Below the pieces are notes generated by a model. That model searched no databases. It worked only from the letters and a program-made list of their open reading frames with translations, and had not been told where the DNA came from. From Euwallacea fornicatus (taxonomy: Eukaryota; Arthropoda; Insecta; Coleoptera; Curculionidae), in assembly GCF_040115645.1 (NCBI RefSeq), contig NC_089543.1:1798001-1862000 (forward strand): a stretch of 64,000 nucleotides of DNA, given 5' to 3'. The position numbers and the translations under genes are program-made. Each line of letters begins with the position of its first letter. Position 1 is the first letter of the stretch. Below, one piece after another: positions 28,501 to 39,529 of the stretch.

Positions 28501-28763
28501 CAATTTGTTATATCCTCGGAAAAGGTCTCTGACAAGTCGTTCTTCATCCTCAGAACAGTTGACTGGAAAAGAGATATATAAATGTGTTGAATAAGGAATT
28601 GCATAGTCTTTGTTTCTGGGGAGGGGCTTTGTTTACATCGTAAAGGTTAGTAGAAAAATTTCCAGTGGGTGTGCCGGCAATAAATTGCATGCTTACCTAA
28701 ATGAGCAACGTGAAGGAAAAGTAGCACCCAAGGAAACACCAAACGTTTTATTGTTGTCCACAT
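7382..28763 (-). CDS. nAChRbeta1: nicotinic acetylcholine receptor beta1-type subunit, complete gene (10 coding exons)
   Basis: Encodes a subunit of insect pentameric cation channels gated by acetylcholine at neuronal synapses. Ten exons joined at GT/AG sites give 518 codons plus stop, close to the roughly 520 residues I recall for the family. Order: signal peptide (1-22); extracellular domain with loop D NVWLRLVWNDY (about 78-88) and a Cys-loop with 13 residues between Cys153 and Cys167; TM1 (about 238-260), TM2 (about 267-286), TM3 (about 296-320); cytoplasmic loop; TM4 (about 478-500) and the tail HIFEYVDQDK. There are no vicinal cysteines in loop C (IYEGDQPTETD), as expected of a non-alpha subunit. 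The loop RSPRK-free block KTRLRWMMEMPGM and the C-terminal segment match my memory of Drosophila beta1 (ARD). Exon phases all agree. beta1 subunits partner alpha subunits and form part of the neonicotinoid site. Confidence 0.95.
7781..8018 (-). CDS. nAChRbeta1: nAChR beta1 exon 9: cytoplasmic loop and MA helix
   Basis: Residues 386-464 after the split Ser385. It reads SVESQSKVEVMELSDLHHHP, then CRRESESSDSILLSPEVSKA, an acidic serine-rich stretch that could be phosphorylated. It ends in the amphipathic helix TEAVEFIAEHLRNEDLYIQ before TM4. The donor GTTAGT is acceptable but not optimal. Confidence 0.93.
8019..12359 (-). other. beta1 intron 8 (4.3 kb)
   Basis: Intron between exons 8 and 9. Apart from the long-armed foldback element at 8162-9253 it holds only short AT-rich frames. 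No conserved coding segment or RNA was seen. Confidence 0.7.
8162..9253. mobile_element. 1.09 kb palindromic element with arms of about 390 bp
   Basis: The left end CAGGGTGTTTATAGAGTATT and the reverse complement of the right end, CGGGGTGTTTATTAAATACT, begin imperfect inverted arms that align from about 8162-8545 to about 8870-9253. Shared segments include AGAGTGAATCTTT, the ACTGGGAT/CTCCCAGT pair and the ACTTACAAA block near the inner ends. TA flanks both ends. No convincing transposase frame was found in the roughly 320 bp centre. It is interpreted as a foldback or non-autonomous TIR transposon inserted in a beta1 intron. Confidence 0.7.
12360..12521 (-). CDS. nAChRbeta1: nAChR beta1 exon 8: start of cytoplasmic loop
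   Basis: Completes Arg331, then MPSWIRFVFLNYLPAMMLMK, a conserved post-TM3 helix, followed by RPRKTRLRWMMEMPGM and a Pro/His/Gly-rich segment ending PKHI (residues 332-384, then a split Ser). Acceptor CTGCAG, donor GTAAGC. The MEMPGM-type block is characteristic of insect beta1 as I recall it. Confidence 0.92.
12575..12768 (-). CDS. nAChRbeta1: nAChR beta1 exon 7: pore-lining TM2 and TM3
   Basis: Residues 267-330 plus CG of a split Arg codon. VTLGISILLSLVVFLLLVSK is TM2, which lines the pore. ILPPTSLVLPLIAKYLLFTF leads into TM3. The exon ends WNFRGPRTH. Acceptor TTTCAG, donor GTAAGT. Only 53 bases of intron separate it from exon 8. Confidence 0.94.
12769..13515 (-). other. beta1 intron 6 (747 bp)
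   Basis: Between exons 6 and 7, that is, between TM1 and TM2. No coding or structured element was recognised. The donor side is the weak GTTGGT site. Confidence 0.7.
13516..13863 (-). CDS. nAChRbeta1: nAChR beta1 exon 6: Cys-loop, loops B and C, TM1
   Basis: Residues 151-266. Starts SSCTIDVTYFPFDQQKC, a full Cys-loop with 13 intervening residues. It continues through WTFNGDQVSLALYNN, DYWKSGTWDIIEVPA and the cysteine-free loop C to RRKTLFYTVNLILPTVLISF (TM1), ending at AEAGEK. The donor is AAG|GTTGGT, weaker than the other donors. It is fixed by the next exon starting GTT ACA TTA (VTL). A stronger-looking GTAAAT four bases downstream would shift the frame. Confidence 0.92.
14130..14220 (-). 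CDS. nAChRbeta1: nAChR beta1 exon 5: loop E region
   Basis: Completes the split Asn120, then encodes ADGNYEVRYKSNVLIYPNGE and VLWVPPAIYQ (residues 121-150). Acceptor TTTATTTCAG, donor GTAAGT. The equivalent exon of the neighbouring alpha6-type gene also begins one base before an Ala-Asp-Glu/Gly block, which indicates an old shared intron position. Confidence 0.93.
14221..17594 (-). other. beta1 intron 4 (3.4 kb)
   Basis: AT-rich intron between exons 4 and 5. It contains short TA-rich tracts (around 15870-15890) and no recognisable exon or mobile-element end. Confidence 0.65.
17595..17704 (-). CDS. nAChRbeta1: nAChR beta1 exon 4: loop A region
   Basis: Begins VWNDYQLQWDEADYGG and runs to KVWKPDIVLFN, residues 84-119, ending with AA of a split Asn codon. 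WxPDIVLFN is the conserved loop A block of Cys-loop receptors. Acceptor TTTCCAG, donor GTAAGT. Confidence 0.93.
17762..17806 (-). CDS. nAChRbeta1: nAChR beta1 exon 3: loop D micro-exon
   Basis: A 45-base exon encoding NEKNQILKSNVWLRL, residues 69-83, between acceptor TTTCAG and donor GTAAGT. It carries the loop D strand of the complementary agonist-binding face. The Arg of WLRL, codon AGG at 17765-17767, is the position I equate with R81 of aphid beta1, where R81T confers neonicotinoid resistance. The 57-base intron to exon 4 splits the loop D strand. Confidence 0.93.
18278..18337. repeat. foldback repeat, copy A
   Basis: A 60-base imperfect palindrome. The left arm GATGAAGAGCTGAACGGT pairs with GATACTGTTTAGTCTTCCATC around a loop containing CCGATTGG. 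The arms and the GATTGG loop recur in two neighbouring copies. Confidence 0.6.
18411..18470. repeat. foldback repeat, copy B
   Basis: Same design as copy A. Left arm GGGGCATTGAACGGTT, loop with CTGATTGG, right arm AACCATTCAGTTCTCCGTC. The arms differ from copy A by compensating as well as single changes, which suggests an old family rather than a recent duplication. Confidence 0.55.
18853..18956. repeat. foldback repeat, copy C, with extended loop
   Basis: CAGAGGACTGAACGGTTTC at 18853-18871 pairs almost perfectly with GTCACCGTTTAGTCCTCTG at 18938-18956. The left arm is followed by the family's GATTGG loop motif and then a second ACTGAACGGT unit at about 18908, so two foldbacks may be nested or merged here. 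AAAATGGCGTCTAC just outside echoes the GACGCCATA left of copy A in inverted orientation. Confidence 0.6.
26960..27520. repeat. diverged dispersed direct repeat, copy 1
   Basis: Collinear similarity to about 30770-31600 in the same orientation. Shared blocks include TTAGTTATTNTAATTAGATT, a TTNATACANTTNATCTCA block and GTAGCTGCCCAA followed by AAAGCAGTCT. Copy 2 carries extra sequence. No coding frame is shared, so the element type is unknown. Confidence 0.5.
28426..28562 (-). CDS. nAChRbeta1: nAChR beta1 exon 2: mature N-terminus
   Basis: Acceptor TTTTCCAG, donor GTGAGT. Encodes residues 23-68, beginning NCSEDEERLVRDLFRGYNKL, the N-terminal helix of the extracellular domain, then RPVQNMTEKLDVRFGLAFVQ. 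Two possible N-glycosylation sequons (NCS, NMT) are visible. The intron to exon 1 is only 134 bases, whereas the one that follows is about 10.6 kb. Confidence 0.93.
28697..28763 (-). CDS. nAChRbeta1: nAChR beta1 exon 1: start codon and signal peptide
   Basis: ATG at 28763-28761, then MWTTIKRLVFPWVLLFLHVA, a short basic start followed by a hydrophobic core: a typical secretory signal. The exon ends HL plus one base (G) before a GTAAGC donor. That base joins TC of exon 2 to make Val23. The ATG was chosen because the reading frame leads directly into the conserved mature N-terminus and the hydrophobic core begins within ten residues. Confidence 0.9.
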
Positions 28764-28803
28764 GACTGTTTCTCGTGCGAGGGTATGAAAAGTATTCTAA
28801 ATA

Positions 28804-28842
28804 TCATCGATATAAAATGCGGCCGTTTTTGGCTTCTTCCAT
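28804..28842 (-). other. possible upstream ORF in the beta1 5' leader
   Basis: Just upstream of the beta1 ATG, if the leader is unspliced here, a 12-codon frame MEEAKNGRILYR ends with TGA, 40 bases before the main start. Short upstream frames can lower translation of the main frame. Whether this segment is transcribed is not known from the sequence. Confidence 0.35.
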
Positions 28843-28899
28843 TGTAATGTAGAAGAAAGCCAAAAGACTAAATTTACGTGAAAATAAGCGAAAAATCAC

Positions 28900-29140
28900 G
28901 CCTCTCACTCACGAAAAAAATTTCACTCTTGTGTTGTTCAGACATGTTTACTCGGACTAAACATCGTCGCAACTCAGGACCGTAGTAACAAACAGCGAGC
29001 CTAAACACGCCACACCAAATTCCTGGAGTGTTCGACGAACGTTTTCGACTGGGGCGGTTTTACCCTTAAACCCCTCATCCCCACTTAAATGCTGCGCGCT
29101 TAGAGCGACAGATGGCGCAGTTAAGGGCGCGGAATGGGTG
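28900..29140 (-). promoter_or_regulatory. presumed beta1 promoter region
   Basis: The first 100-350 bases upstream of the beta1 start are clearly richer in G+C than the surroundings, with several CpGs and a GCGCGC-containing block at about 29090-29130 that includes CAGATGGCGC. No convincing TATA box lies at the right distance on the minus strand. It is assigned from position and composition only. Confidence 0.4.
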
Positions 29141-30769
29141 TTAGTTCAATTCACTTTAGCCCTTCTACAACCTAGTTGCCAAATGCGCTCCCTTACTCAA
29201 TCTTTTAATTTTTCCCGCAATCCCTCGTCGCATTTTCCCCTACAATTAAAGTATAATGACGATCATGTTAGCAATTCGTTCAGCATTATGCAAGAGGGCA
29301 TTGAAGGGATGTTTGATGTTTGCTTTCAAAAGGGAAGAATTGGCGCGAAATTTGCCTTAAGGCTGGCAACAGTGCTATTGACGTCTGTTTGTTACGGGGG
29401 TGAAAACAGTCGGCAGTCATCGATTCTCAGCTTCTTACGTAACACACCCAAATAATCAATAAAATTTCGGTTTTTCTATGGAACTTTTAGGGTAAAACCA
29501 ACATTAAAAAAATATATAGTAAACCCAGAGCTTATTACCTACAGCCCAAAGGCAATCGGCTTTCCTTCCAACAAAATCTGCATCGATTTGTCATTTGAAT
29601 TGAAGCGGGAACCCCAGTGGCGTTGCATAACTTTCCAAAACAGGCCTCAAAAAAGAAAACGTACAATTTCCTTCAAAAACTATCCCTAAAAAAATTATGT
29701 CAAATCAATCTTCAAAATGCTATAAAACTCCCATCCTGCATCGCTAGTCGTGTTCATGTCCACAAAACATTTCATGTCATGGTGAATATATTTGGCTCAA
29801 CCCTTGACGATTTGGGCGACCTGATGATGGTGAATGCCTCTTGTGACGAGTATGCCGCAACTTAGATTTCGCCCTATCGATTTGGCTGGAAAGCAGCGCG
29901 CATGCTATGTATAAAAGCAAGAGTTTGCTTTGTTCAAAGTTTTTCCAGAGGTGGATCCGCATCAGGGAATTTTTGGCAATTTGCGTATAACTAGGATTTG
30001 GGGGTTTAATGTTACGGAAGTTTCATTGATTAAGTTCATTCACGCTACCTGCAGACCACCTTATTGCATGCTAAATCTCAAACCAATGAGTCCTGTCATT
30101 AAAACGTTAATGGGAGACGCCTTAGAATCTCCCTTAACAACTCCAAACAGTAAATGAAATTAGTTCTCCGATAAAGTGATCAAGGTTGCAGGGCATAAAA
30201 CTTTTCGCGACAGAATGGCGAAGCAACACTGACCTGCATCCACATGGATTCAAGGATGAAATTCAGGTAAAGAACAGTATTTTTTGCCAGGAAAATTTGG
30301 CAACAGCCCTGGATCACTGTCGGAAAAATGCTAATTATGAGGAGGTTCAGTATTGTCGATTATCCCTGCTTCCCCGAACTGCGGAAGACGGTATTAATAG
30401 ATATTTGAAAATTCATGTCCTAGATCTGCTTGATACTTGACTTTGATGCATACATAATAATTGTATAGCAGAAAGCAAATATTGCAATAACAGGGAGAAA
30501 TTCGCAACAGCCATAAAGTTTGCTTTAATTGTGAAAGTGGAGACAATTTATGCTGCCAAATTGTTGACTGTTGAATTGTTGAATGCTGTTTTTGTTCCTT
30601 TAATTAATTATTTATTTTTGTTGATTTGATTTCTATTTGCGAAAAAATCACAATTGTTCCGTAAATATTCCAGATAAGAGAGGATAAAAGGTTAATGTCG
30701 CAGTTCTTTTCTCGTGATATTCAATAATCAGAAAGTTATATTTGCACTTTAAATTTTCATTTGGTGTTT

Positions 30770-31600
30770 CGCTCAGAAATAATTTTTATTTTAGCTCTTT
30801 AACTTCTTTCGTTAAATATATTTTAACAGAGCGGTGAGCCAGGTTCCTACATGTTGTTTTAAGTAAAGAAAAGGAATTTTAGTTATTCTAATTAGATTGT
30901 TCAGGAATTTAATACATTTTATCTCAAGCCTCAGCAACCCTTGAGACTGATTTAAGGCAACTTTTGCTTGGTTAAATGTTGTCGAATATCCCATTTTACC
31001 TTATTTTTATTCATAATTTTCTTATATTGACTTTCAATCTTTCATCAATGTTTGTGATATACATTTCTGCAGCATAAGGATCATTCGGGTCACCTCATTT
31101 TCACCATTTATAAAAATACTTTTGTTACTTGTAGCTGGAAAACAGACAAATATAGAACATGAATTATGAATATATAAATTTTGCTCAATTTCAGCACCTA
31201 CTCAGGGTCAGTTTAGATTATCTGAGATACAATACAGGAAATATTTAAGACATTTTGCAAAGTTATTAAATTATTTTTTAACATTTGGTTGAACACAAGT
31301 TGGTTGAATATTAACTGCAGATTAGTGTAAGTTAGCTTAGTTTCTGCACTTAAAAAAGTTATTCTCTATTATCCGATATATAATTCAGAATATATGTGAG
31401 ACCTCTTATCATCTCTCCTTTTATCTTCTATGATCTTTAATCGTTTCTCAATCAACAAATTTAAAATAATTCTTATCTATACAATAATTAGCTTTCGATT
31501 TTGCTACATTTGATGTAAAATAGCTGCCCAAGTAAATGAAATAGGGTTTAGCGAAAAAGCAGTCTGAAATTTTCTTATACAATATTATTTATACAAATAT
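30770..31600. repeat. diverged dispersed direct repeat, copy 2
   Basis: Same-orientation partner of 26960-27520, about 3.8 kb away. The two lie on either side of beta1 exons 1 and 2. Matching blocks keep their order, but copy 2 has about 250 extra bases in the middle. Confidence 0.5.
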
Positions 31601-34600
31601 TAATTCATTAGTAGGAAAAGTACCTCGAATGAAGTAGTTGTATATTGAAGTAAGGTATATAATTAATAATTAAGCAAAGCCTTCTTAATTTTCCATTTTT
31701 ACAAATATCGTTATTTATTGTTCCTTGTGACTTGTTTTAACAGTTTTTTTTGGTTAGTATTTGAATTTTAAAACATTATTTCTCCATTTAGAACCAAACG
31801 ATTTAAATGAAATTAAGAAAACGTACTTAAGATTAGAGAAGATTACCGAATCAATTACATGAGTCTACTTGACTGAAACAAACAGTTCCTAATTATAATT
31901 TAAAAACATTTACTTATTGAAAACTAGAGAATTTCCATCTCTTGAAATCCTGGATTTTGCTCAAATTTTATTTAAAGCTCCCATGATAATTTCCGTCATT
32001 TATTTCAAGAGCTTCAATCTCTCTTTGAAGTTTCAAGGCTGTAGCCCTTGCATATTTACTGCAGAAAAGCATAACTTGGTCTCTATCGAAATAAGAATTC
32101 AGTTGAGTGATAAAGTAATTTAATTATGGAATATTTTTGCTTAAAAATGAGTGAAATGTTTAATTAATGTATTGTTCAATGATCAAAGCATTATTATATA
32201 GAGATATTCAAGCTAAACATATTTAGAACATCTAGGATTGCAGTTAATACTTAACTCTACGTCACATGACTTTGTTGGTAATAAATGTCACCACTATCCT
32301 TCTGCATCTGCAAGTGTTAAGATTAAAGTGGCCTTTTTGGATACTTAAACAGGGTATTGGGGTACTAAACTAATACCAAATATATAATTTTTTAAAAGTT
32401 TAATTGAAATCCTTTTTAACAAAGTTACAATCCATTGTAGTAAAATGTTACAACAGCATGGGATACGATACAAAACTGCACTACTTAAATGTGGCATTAA
32501 AATGCCATAGTTATATTAACTGATATACCCATAGCACTTTAAGAAAAGACATGCTATCTGTGACTAAAAATGACAAAACGGATTGTCAGTTTTTACAAGT
32601 ATATTTTAATTATGGGATTAACATTTTGGTTTGAAATAATGAAAAAAGTTTTATTTTACATAACAATCGAACAAGATAGTTTTACCTAGACTTAGATATT
32701 AATCTTTTGAAAGATTTATATTTTAAAACTTTTTACATTTTTTTTAGTTTCATCACATACGTTGTTAAGAGAGATAGACCACACGAATATGAGTGTGTGT
32801 GCGAGAGTTAATGCTTATGTCTAGTCGCTAATCTAGTATTTGCTTAACTTGTATCATTAACCGATGACTGTGTATTTGGCCGATGCAAATAATTTATTGG
32901 TTAGAACGGGTGCATTACCATTATTGAACGAAGACACTAAATGTGGTACATCTGTGGCATGGTAAATATAATTAGAATATATTTCACACATTAACGTGAT
33001 TATAGTGTAGATAAAAGGTAGACGAAATCAAACTTCCATCCTTCAATATTCATATTCGCAAATTTATCATACGCTTCCTGAAAAAGCGATGACAAATTCA
33101 AAGGGTCCTTTTTGTCCGGCAGATCCATTTAAGGGTAAAGAACAGTTGCGTCTCCCAGAAAGGGGTGCTTTTTTCCATTTTGATCGACTGTTTTTGTCGA
33201 ACACACCGAACAAATTATTTTTCCAACATTATGCGTCGGTCAAGTGAGTTTTTGTCATTGGGGATAACATAATGTATAGGCAGCTTTTACGTCAAAAATC
33301 ACGGACGAGCTTTATAATGAAGCACTTTTTTAAAACCATTTTTCATCAAGATTTTCGGAATTAATTCAAATTAGAGGCTTAAATAAATCATCCTATCCAA
33401 TAAGTTCTCTTTAATAAGGGTCAACCTGGTATCAGAATGAGTGCTAATGTAAGGCGGAAATGCATTCGATTAAAGCAGGACCTATTATTGGGGACATTAT
33501 TGGTTTAATTTCCGAAACTATTACGCCACTGTCTGTTTTATAACGTATTGGTCCGATGGGGAAGCGAGTTTCCAAAGAGGTTTTGAGGACGAAAGCATTT
33601 CTATAATGGACCAAATTGGAGAATAGTGATTGTGAAGTAGGAAAAAAATTGTTTCTCCGGCAGTTTTTTTGGGGTTTATTTTACATTTTCGCTTATGACA
33701 ATATACGTTTTGCATTTTTATTTAGTTCAAACATTTTACACCTTACTGCACTATTACACACATTTTTTGAAGAGGAAACTTCTAAGACGGGCAAATTTTA
33801 TTTCAGAGATAATACAAAGTGGACGGAAATATGTATGCTAAATTTGAGGGTATGAAATGGTACGAGTGGACAAAACAGTAGGATCAATATGTCATGAGAA
33901 AAATACCGCTGAAATTGGTTAAATGGCAGGCAATAAAAAATGGAAAGATTATAATGGATGTCCATCATTCCTGCTCTTGATTTAATTTTGTTACCGTTGG
34001 CGCCTCAAATATTCCTAAATGGAGAATAGTTGATGCATCAAATTTGAATCAATCGGCCAAACTTTGCTTCTTATGAATTGGATCGTCGCTTTTACTGTAG
34101 ATTTGTATCTTGAAGTTTGGTTTACGCACGATCGGATGTCCTATATAAATATATAAATAACAGTTACGTTGCAATTCGATGGCACCAATAAAAATTTGAA
34201 AACTCTTCGTCCACGTTAGACTGAAAGTTAAATACATTTCCTCAAATAAAACCCCTGCTGCAAGTTTCATGTGGCCATCAAACGCACCCAAACTACCCGG
34301 AATGAAAATCGGATTATGGGATAGCTCTAATTTGAAAGCCGCATTGATGAATTTAACAAATCTAATGTTCATTATTATCCACGCCCCTCTATTTGTCGGA
34401 ATGGTCGCTCCTTAAAGCATTCATTGTTCCTTTAAAAGCAAGTAGCCATGAACATAGGGGTTGATCTAAAAATCCGACTAAATTATTGCATGGAAAGCTT
34501 TTATCCCTATAGGGATGCATTGGGTTTGTCGGGACATAGAACATTTGATAGATTTAACAAAGGCGCGAATTATTTGCATCAGACAGTTTTAATTTTTAAT

Positions 34601-36529
34601 TGAAATCCATATTATATATACATGAAATAAATTTAATTCACAGACTAATCCAACGAGAGATACATTTTGAGCAGCAGTCTGTCAATGAGCCTTTCTGAGG
34701 CCGTGAAGATGAAAACTCCTTGGCAAAGTATTGAAAGTTTATTACCAACAATATTTTACCTTGAAGTTAATGAAGTAAACCATAAGCAAATATCAAAATA
34801 AACGTTCAAAGAACAAATCCTATTTATCTTAATTACCAACAACCCTATAAAACACTACACTCTAATCTCTAGATTTAAATGTATTTATTAAGAGTTAACA
34901 ATCTTTTGAAATATTATCCTTACATTACCAAGAGAAACAAGTTAACATATACATTTAAAAAACTGTATTGCTTATTATTTACAGAAGTCAAAAACCTGTA
35001 GAAAGTGTTTTTACAACCTTAAACCTACCTATCAACTTAAAGCAAGCTTCTACGAGAGTTATTAATTTTGAAAAAACACTTTCTACAGTGGTGATAACAC
35101 CATCTACGCTTAAGTGAAGACTGGTGATCACAAATCATAAACCTAATTGTTCAAGCATGCATTTAGGTCTCCACTTATACTTAGAAAACTTTTAAATGAT
35201 GATGTCAGATTTTTTTTTCATAACGCAGTAAGTAATGAATTAGGACGTGGTGGTTGATGGCACCGCAAATTAAAATATGGCTTTCGAGGTATGTTGAGGC
35301 TGCATTGGCAGAATGCTGGCATCATACCGTGATTTATTACAAACATTCCTTGTTCTCTCCGAATACACGTCCTATGCAAGGTGTGGTAACGCATATAGAT
35401 GTCCGCATTCAAAGAGATTCATTTCAATCAGGCCGGTGGAGCTATAAATAAAATAAACCCCGTCTTGATATCAAAGATATCAGGCGAACGAAAATAATTA
35501 TTTTTAAATTGGTTTCTTGATCAAAACTGTGGGGATATTCGTCAGTGTAATATCCGTTACACCGAAGTCAAGTCATCCGATTGGTAAATGAGACCGAAAT
35601 AGGATAAGGTACAGAATGTTCGTTTTTATACTCAATTGGGTACAATGACCACTGACCTGTTTTCTCTGGTCGCATTGCCAATTCTCCTCTGCTAAGTATC
35701 GACTGAAGGAGGCTGTGCACTGATATTGGTTCCTTTGTGCATCGTAAATAAAATGTATTCCATTGCATCGTAATTTTCCTGTTTAAAAAGCCCCTCGACA
35801 GGGAATTCATTCTAAACTACCCCTTTGACATTGGTGTATAATAATATTCAAATTTCCTTGCATAATATAACGCTGATATCTACCGAATTTACTTTCCAAT
35901 TTAAACTTTTCTTTGTTGTAGTACCCTCATAGAATAGTCTCTATTATGCATGTACTTGGTTCTATTTTATTTTAGTTTTCCCGCATTGTTTGTTGCTCTT
36001 AGTTCTCCTGTAGAATTCGTAATGGGTTGTTCAAATCTTTATAATTTTGTACGGGTCACAAGGAAAAGATAAACGGTGTGTCACATATTGCAGCGTTATG
36101 AAACCCCTTTCAAACTTTAAATTAGAATCAAAAGCAATTAAATTTAACATAAATATGACAACAAAGATTCAGCTTCCCCATTCGCATATTTCCATACAAA
36201 ACCGTTTTGGTATAATTAGAGATATTGCTCACGCTGGGACATACTTTATATAACGAAACACGAAACAATGCGCATAACGATATAACCTTTGTTGAGTTAA
36301 ACGAGTAAATGTGCATACTTGGTGATTACCGCACATCCTGTATCTGCTATGTACCGGATCTTCCTTTAAATTGGGAGCTCGAAGTATCCCACCAACTATT
36401 CGCAGTATTGATTTGCAGCGGCGAGGGAGATTTATTTGATATATGTTCCTCGTAAAACTATGGTAAAATTAATTTTCAGGCTCTCGATTTGCTTATATTG
36501 AAATGCTTTAATAGTCGTTCAATCGAATA

Positions 36530-36932
36530 CAGGGTGTTTTTTATCATAGATCATAGGGATTTTTTTCAAACAAAACATATATGTAATAGTCGAAATTACA
36601 TAATTGTTTATTATATGTACGTGAAGATGGATTACATAGTGTTGCTACGTTATAAAAGTTGCATAATTTAACTGAAAGAAAATTCAAATTTTCTTTACAT
36701 TACTCAGAATCGAGTAGCAGGCAAGTTTGTAACATGGCTTCAATTGAGTTTTTATTGAATATTTCTCTCACAATGTAGAAGGTTTTGTCAATCAAATACC
36801 ACCTGAACCATCTTCAATAATTGTTCCCTGTAAAATTCAATTCAACAAAGTAATTTGAGCTATGATTTATTGAAAAATAGCAGAGCAATATATTGCATTG
36901 CAATCCTTATGGCTCCTGTCAAAAACACCATG
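36530..36932. mobile_element. 403 bp CAGGG-ended inverted-repeat element
   Basis: Left end CAGGGTGTTTTTTATCATAG; the reverse complement of the right end is CATGGTGTTTTTGACAGGAG. Both are flanked by TA. The arms stay alignable for about 130 bp, for example CATAGGGATT versus CATAAGGATT and GAAGATGGATTACATAGTG versus GAAGATGGTTCAGGTGGT. No transposase frame. A MITE-like member of the same end type as 6171-6311 and 8162-9253. Confidence 0.6.
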
Positions 36933-39529
36933 TATATACTGCCTTGCAAACTGATGGTATATTTAAAAGAGTAAGCGAAATTAGGAATATAATAGTATTC
37001 TTCAAATTAAATCGATAACTAAAATTTCTTAAGCTTGAAAAATTCGTTGTTTTAATTTAAAAAAAACGAAATAACATTCTATAAATTCGGAAAAAATTTA
37101 AAATAATTTTTAAAAAATTTCTTTGTAATGGAGATGTAGAAAATTGGCCTTTTTGTTTGTTTAAGTGGAGCCACCCTTACTAATATCATCTTAAAGATGT
37201 ATTTTTGTGGCAAACTAAGTAATTTTAGGATTTTTGAAAAAAGATTTTCGACAAATGGTAAAGTTTTCTTTAAGTTTAAATCTAAGCACTAAACATTATT
37301 ATTATTAACTAACCCAAATGTCCTTTAACGATTTTTTTTTCAAATATTTTCATTGCGAAACATAAGCTGATCTAGAGGGTCATTCAACTCGATGGCCCAC
37401 CAATTTATATGAAATCGGTTGGGTATATCAAAAATATTTTTTTATTTAAAATTTGTATTTAAAAATCTGACACTATCATTTGTCTATAATACTGAGGGGA
37501 ACTTGAACCAAAAAAACAATTACATAGAAGCATTTGACAGTTTGCCTGTTCCATTGAACATAGTTAAGCCGCGTACAAGATAGCCGACTAACCCAAAAAC
37601 TTTTTATATCACAGAATGATTGTGTTTATAGTTCTAGCAACTTGGATAAAAATAATTTCAACTACAACACGCACTACTATGGATATCCCAACCTATACGT
37701 AAGTTCACTTTGCACGGGGTTATAACAACTTGAATTGACTGACCCTAATGGCAATATTAATGTACCTGTGCTTTGTATAGAACGTAACTAGAGGAGCGTT
37801 AACCATCACGATAGCTAACCGTTAACATAATCATTGTAATTCGGAACTTGGGTAATTAATATCTGTAATTCAAGATCCGAGAGTTTATTGCGTTTGCTAT
37901 CTATCACGCCATATACATATACAGGGTTTAACTCGGAACCATGTCATACAATCAACAACATCAAAAACAGATATCATCACAATGGTTATATCTATTATAT
38001 ATCACTACTTTTTTAGGTTCTTATAGCACTCTCCTTAATTGTTTATCATAAAAATTGAGAGAGACATGAAAGTAGAAACACTCCTGTAAGCAAATATTGA
38101 TTTAATGTCCTCCAGGTATAGTTAGAGGTAATGTTCCAAACTTTAAAAGTGTTGGTTAGGGGAATTTCTAGGGAAAATGTTCTTGGGCGCAATATCTAAT
38201 CAACTTTGTATCGCTTATACCGGGTGGTTACAGGAAGTGTAGTTTTTTTGCTTTTTCATATGCAAATGTGAAAGCTAAACGAATTATTCCCCCCTTAATT
38301 AGATCTAACATTTCTTTTTACAAAAACGACTGTTACTTGATGCAAGTGAATTGAAAATTACGATATACTGTTCAAATTGTCAAATCATTTATGAAGTATT
38401 GGAAAATATAAGTTCTAAATTTTGACTATATCATTATAGAAAAAGTTTTACTGAGAATATAAATAAATTTATCTGAGTCAATTTTAATTTAGTGCAAAAT
38501 TAGAAAAAAATTGGTTTTACTGTTTTCAATCACTTTCTCAAGAAAAATTTCCCAGAACCCTTTTTGCGAATTAAAATGTTTTCCGGAATATGCAAAGCCG
38601 ATACAGTTAAAACTCATTTCGGCGAAATATTTCTCTGTACTATTTTCCACGTGGTAAATTCAGAACTATCCTAAGGGCTTTATTTGAATAATGAAAGATC
38701 GGTCTACTTTAGCACTGTTATATCAGAAATTTCACTTCATACTGTAGATCTGAGATGAAATTATCGAAATATAGTAGTGAAGATGCACCCGGTGTTAAGA
38801 TATGACGTGACAACCTTTCCAGCATGATATACAGTATTCAATATTTTACAGAGGTCGATCACACCCAGTACATGGCCGTCAAAGGTAATCACAAAAAAAC
38901 ATTTAGTATATCTATAGGGTGCTCTTTTACTCTGTGCTAGATGTTACTCATTGTGTTTTATTTCTATTATATTTAGAATTAGCTCTTGCTCATCAAACAG
39001 CTTTGTCGAGGAATTATGAGTTTCCTTCAAATTTATAGCAAAAAATCCTGTACACTCAGATCTAAAACAGTTCCAAATGCGTTGACTTTTTTCAAATTTA
39101 AAATGTTTTAAGGTTAGATATAAAGTCTGATCCCGAGCATAAAAACCTCTGCAGAAACCTGATAAATGGTTTTCTAATGCCGCATCTCTTCATTTTTGTA
39201 AGATCAGCATTGGACAACCAATCAAAGACCTTAGGGAATCAAGTCTCTTCTGCAACTTCCTTTTCTGCAGATGGAGAAAGCATCTCAAAGATTATTATGC
39301 AATTTTTGAGATTGTGAGAGGAACACAAATCAGAATTTTTATTTTTGGAGTCGCATATGACAAAATTTCTAGCATGTTTTAATTTTTTTCCCGAACACGA
39401 TGGGAGCCAAAAGATTCGTCAAAAGAAAAAAATAGCCACTAATGGTAGTCAAATCTAAAAAAAAAATTTCAGTTTACTCAATAATTGGCCAATTGACCCC
39501 GCCGAAGAGAAAGTGGTCGGATAAAGTTA

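Noticed and set aside
29898..29915. TATAAAAG box on the plus strand at about 29908
   Set aside because: It is on the wrong strand and too far away for beta1, and no plus-strand gene follows that I can recognise. Chance in AT-rich DNA is likely.
29138..30440. Run of plus-strand frames upstream of beta1 (105, 82, 75 and 84 codons)
   Set aside because: They are in unrelated frames with no splice-consistent joining and no recognisable domain.
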